Assembly (NCBI GenBank): GCA_963676165.1
Contig: OY781043.1
Coordinates: forward strand, 1,736,001-1,800,000
Length of the DNA: 64,000 nt
Direction of reading: 5' to 3'
Source: JAQIBY01 sp963676165
GTDB lineage: Bacteria; Bacteroidota; Bacteroidia; Bacteroidales; ML635J-15
The notes beneath the pieces were generated by a model. That model did not search any database, was not told the DNA's origin, and saw only the letters and a list, made by a program, of their open reading frames with translations. Shown here piece by piece: positions 63,492 through 64,000 of this stretch. The translations under genes and the position numbers were made by a program. The number at the start of each line of letters is the position of its first letter. Positions within the stretch are counted from its first letter, which is position 1.

Positions 63492-63504
63492 ATATTTGCA
63501 AAAA
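63492..63504. promoter_or_regulatory. overlapping divergent -7 elements
   Basis: TATATTTG (63492-63499) reads toward rimO, and TATTTTTG (63504-63497, minus strand) reads toward the secreted protein; they share the central TTTGCAAA. A -33 type TTTG for the minus promoter lies at 63528-63525, 20 bp away. Leaders would be about 15 and 9 nt. Confidence 0.5.
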
Positions 63505-63520
63505 TAGAGAGATTTTGATT

Positions 63521-64000
63521 ATGGCAAAAATTAAAACAGCAAATATTATCACCATGGGATGTTCGAAAAATCTTGTGGATTCTGAGAAACTTGCATGGCA
63601 ATTGGAACAGCATGGTTGGGAGGTTGAGCACGAAGCTGAGAATTGGTTTCATGATATTGTCTTTTTAAATACCTGTGGTTTCATAAATGATGCCAAAGAG
63701 GAAAGTGTTCAAATGATTTTAGACCTCTCTGAAGCAAAAAACCTTGGGCAAATTAAAACCATTGTTGTTTTTGGGTGTTTGGTGCAACGCTATTCTGATG
63801 ATTTAAAGGATGAGATCCCTGAAGTAGATTATTGGATGGGAAACTATTCCTCATCTCAAATGCTGAAATTGCTGAATTTGCAAGAAATTGATGGTGATGC
63901 TCGTATCAATGCTGATTTTGGACATTATGCTTACTTAAAGATTGCTGAAGGATGCGATAGAAAATGTTCGTATTGTGCCATCCCACTTATTAAAGGACAA
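63521..64000 (+). CDS. rimO: ribosomal protein S12 methylthiotransferase (truncated by window end)
   Basis: The first 160 codons are visible, frame open to the last base. N-terminal UPF0004 domain with the cluster cysteines in TMGCSKNLVDSE (near 14), FLNTCGFINDAKEE (near 50) and VVFGCLVQRY (near 86), then the radical SAM motif KIAEGCDRKCSYCAIP (C-x3-C-x2-C, near 146). CSKNLVDSE and GFI in the N-terminal domain mark RimO rather than MiaB. It adds a methylthio group to Asp of S12. Confidence 0.92.
   Translation, partial: MAKIKTANIITMGCSKNLVDSEKLAWQLEQHGWEVEHEAENWFHDIVFLNTCGFINDAKEESVQMILDLSEAKNLGQIKTIVVFGCLVQRYSDDLKDEIPEVDYWMGNYSSSQMLKLLNLQEIDGDARINADFGHYAYLKIAEGCDRKCSYCAIPLIKGQ

Noticed and set aside
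1..64000. tRNA or rRNA genes
   Set aside because: I looked for T-arm patterns and conserved rRNA segments on both strands by eye and recognised none; a covariance search would be needed to exclude a tRNA fully.

Overview
The window is low-GC DNA from a member of the Bacteroidota, most likely an anaerobic Bacteroidales/Marinilabiliales-type bacterium. This rests on type IX secretion (T9SS) C-terminal sorting domains, BatD/BatE, a PorE-like OmpA protein, dipeptidyl peptidase IV, a Pif1-like helicase with an HTH tail, an IorAB 2-oxoacid:ferredoxin oxidoreductase, and promoters of the Bacteroidota form TTTG-N(18-25)-TAnnTTTG. No rRNA, tRNA or CRISPR array was recognised.

Region 1 (1 to about 11.75 kb) is accessory DNA unlike the rest. 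About ten small transcription units all point the same way (+), nearly every one a single gene, with unrelated products: a T9SS cargo, a surface-repeat protein, a RhuM-Fic/Doc toxin-like protein, a CBS histidine kinase with a small partner, a beta-barrel protein, an esterase, a nucleotidyltransferase-like protein, a ferredoxin-nitroreductase and secreted unknowns. Imperfectly palindromic sites lie between them, mostly 129-144 bp long, with a right end close to CCGTTAKGYGCAA and a left end close to RYATAAC. In several units the short sequence before the gene is the reverse complement of the sequence just after it, as expected if each gene once circularised through one split site. This is the layout of an integron cassette array (or a CALIN, a cluster of attC sites without integrase), in a phylum where it is little described. 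IS91-like and IS3-like remnants have decayed inside it, and one IS91-like derivative sits exactly in the core of a cassette site.

Region 2 (about 11.9-33.9 kb) is ordinary chromosome on both strands: a lipoprotein/beta-barrel pair with a structured, terminator-bearing leader, an MBL hydrolase, a DCC thioredoxin-like protein, queA, a Smr-domain protein, batD-batE, a PorE-like protein, a YjbQ protein, iorA-iorB, a POT-like transporter, DPP IV, a thioredoxin lipoprotein, a CDF metal transporter, a dihydroorotate dehydrogenase-like protein and a glycosyltransferase.

Region 3 (34-39.7 kb) holds three T9SS-exported proteins. Two are tandem GLUG-repeat paralogues, almost identical except for the signal peptide and a completely different C-terminal sorting domain.

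Region 4 (40-64 kb) is housekeeping: fabG, a BatA-like membrane protein, nadD, ssb, a CstA-type transporter, a transglutaminase-like protein, a frameshifted T9SS protein, OsmC, cytidine deaminase, xerD, aroQ, rpsO-pnp, an exonuclease/GIY-YIG fusion, a helicase, an NhaD-type antiporter and the start of rimO. Strong intrinsic terminators close many units.
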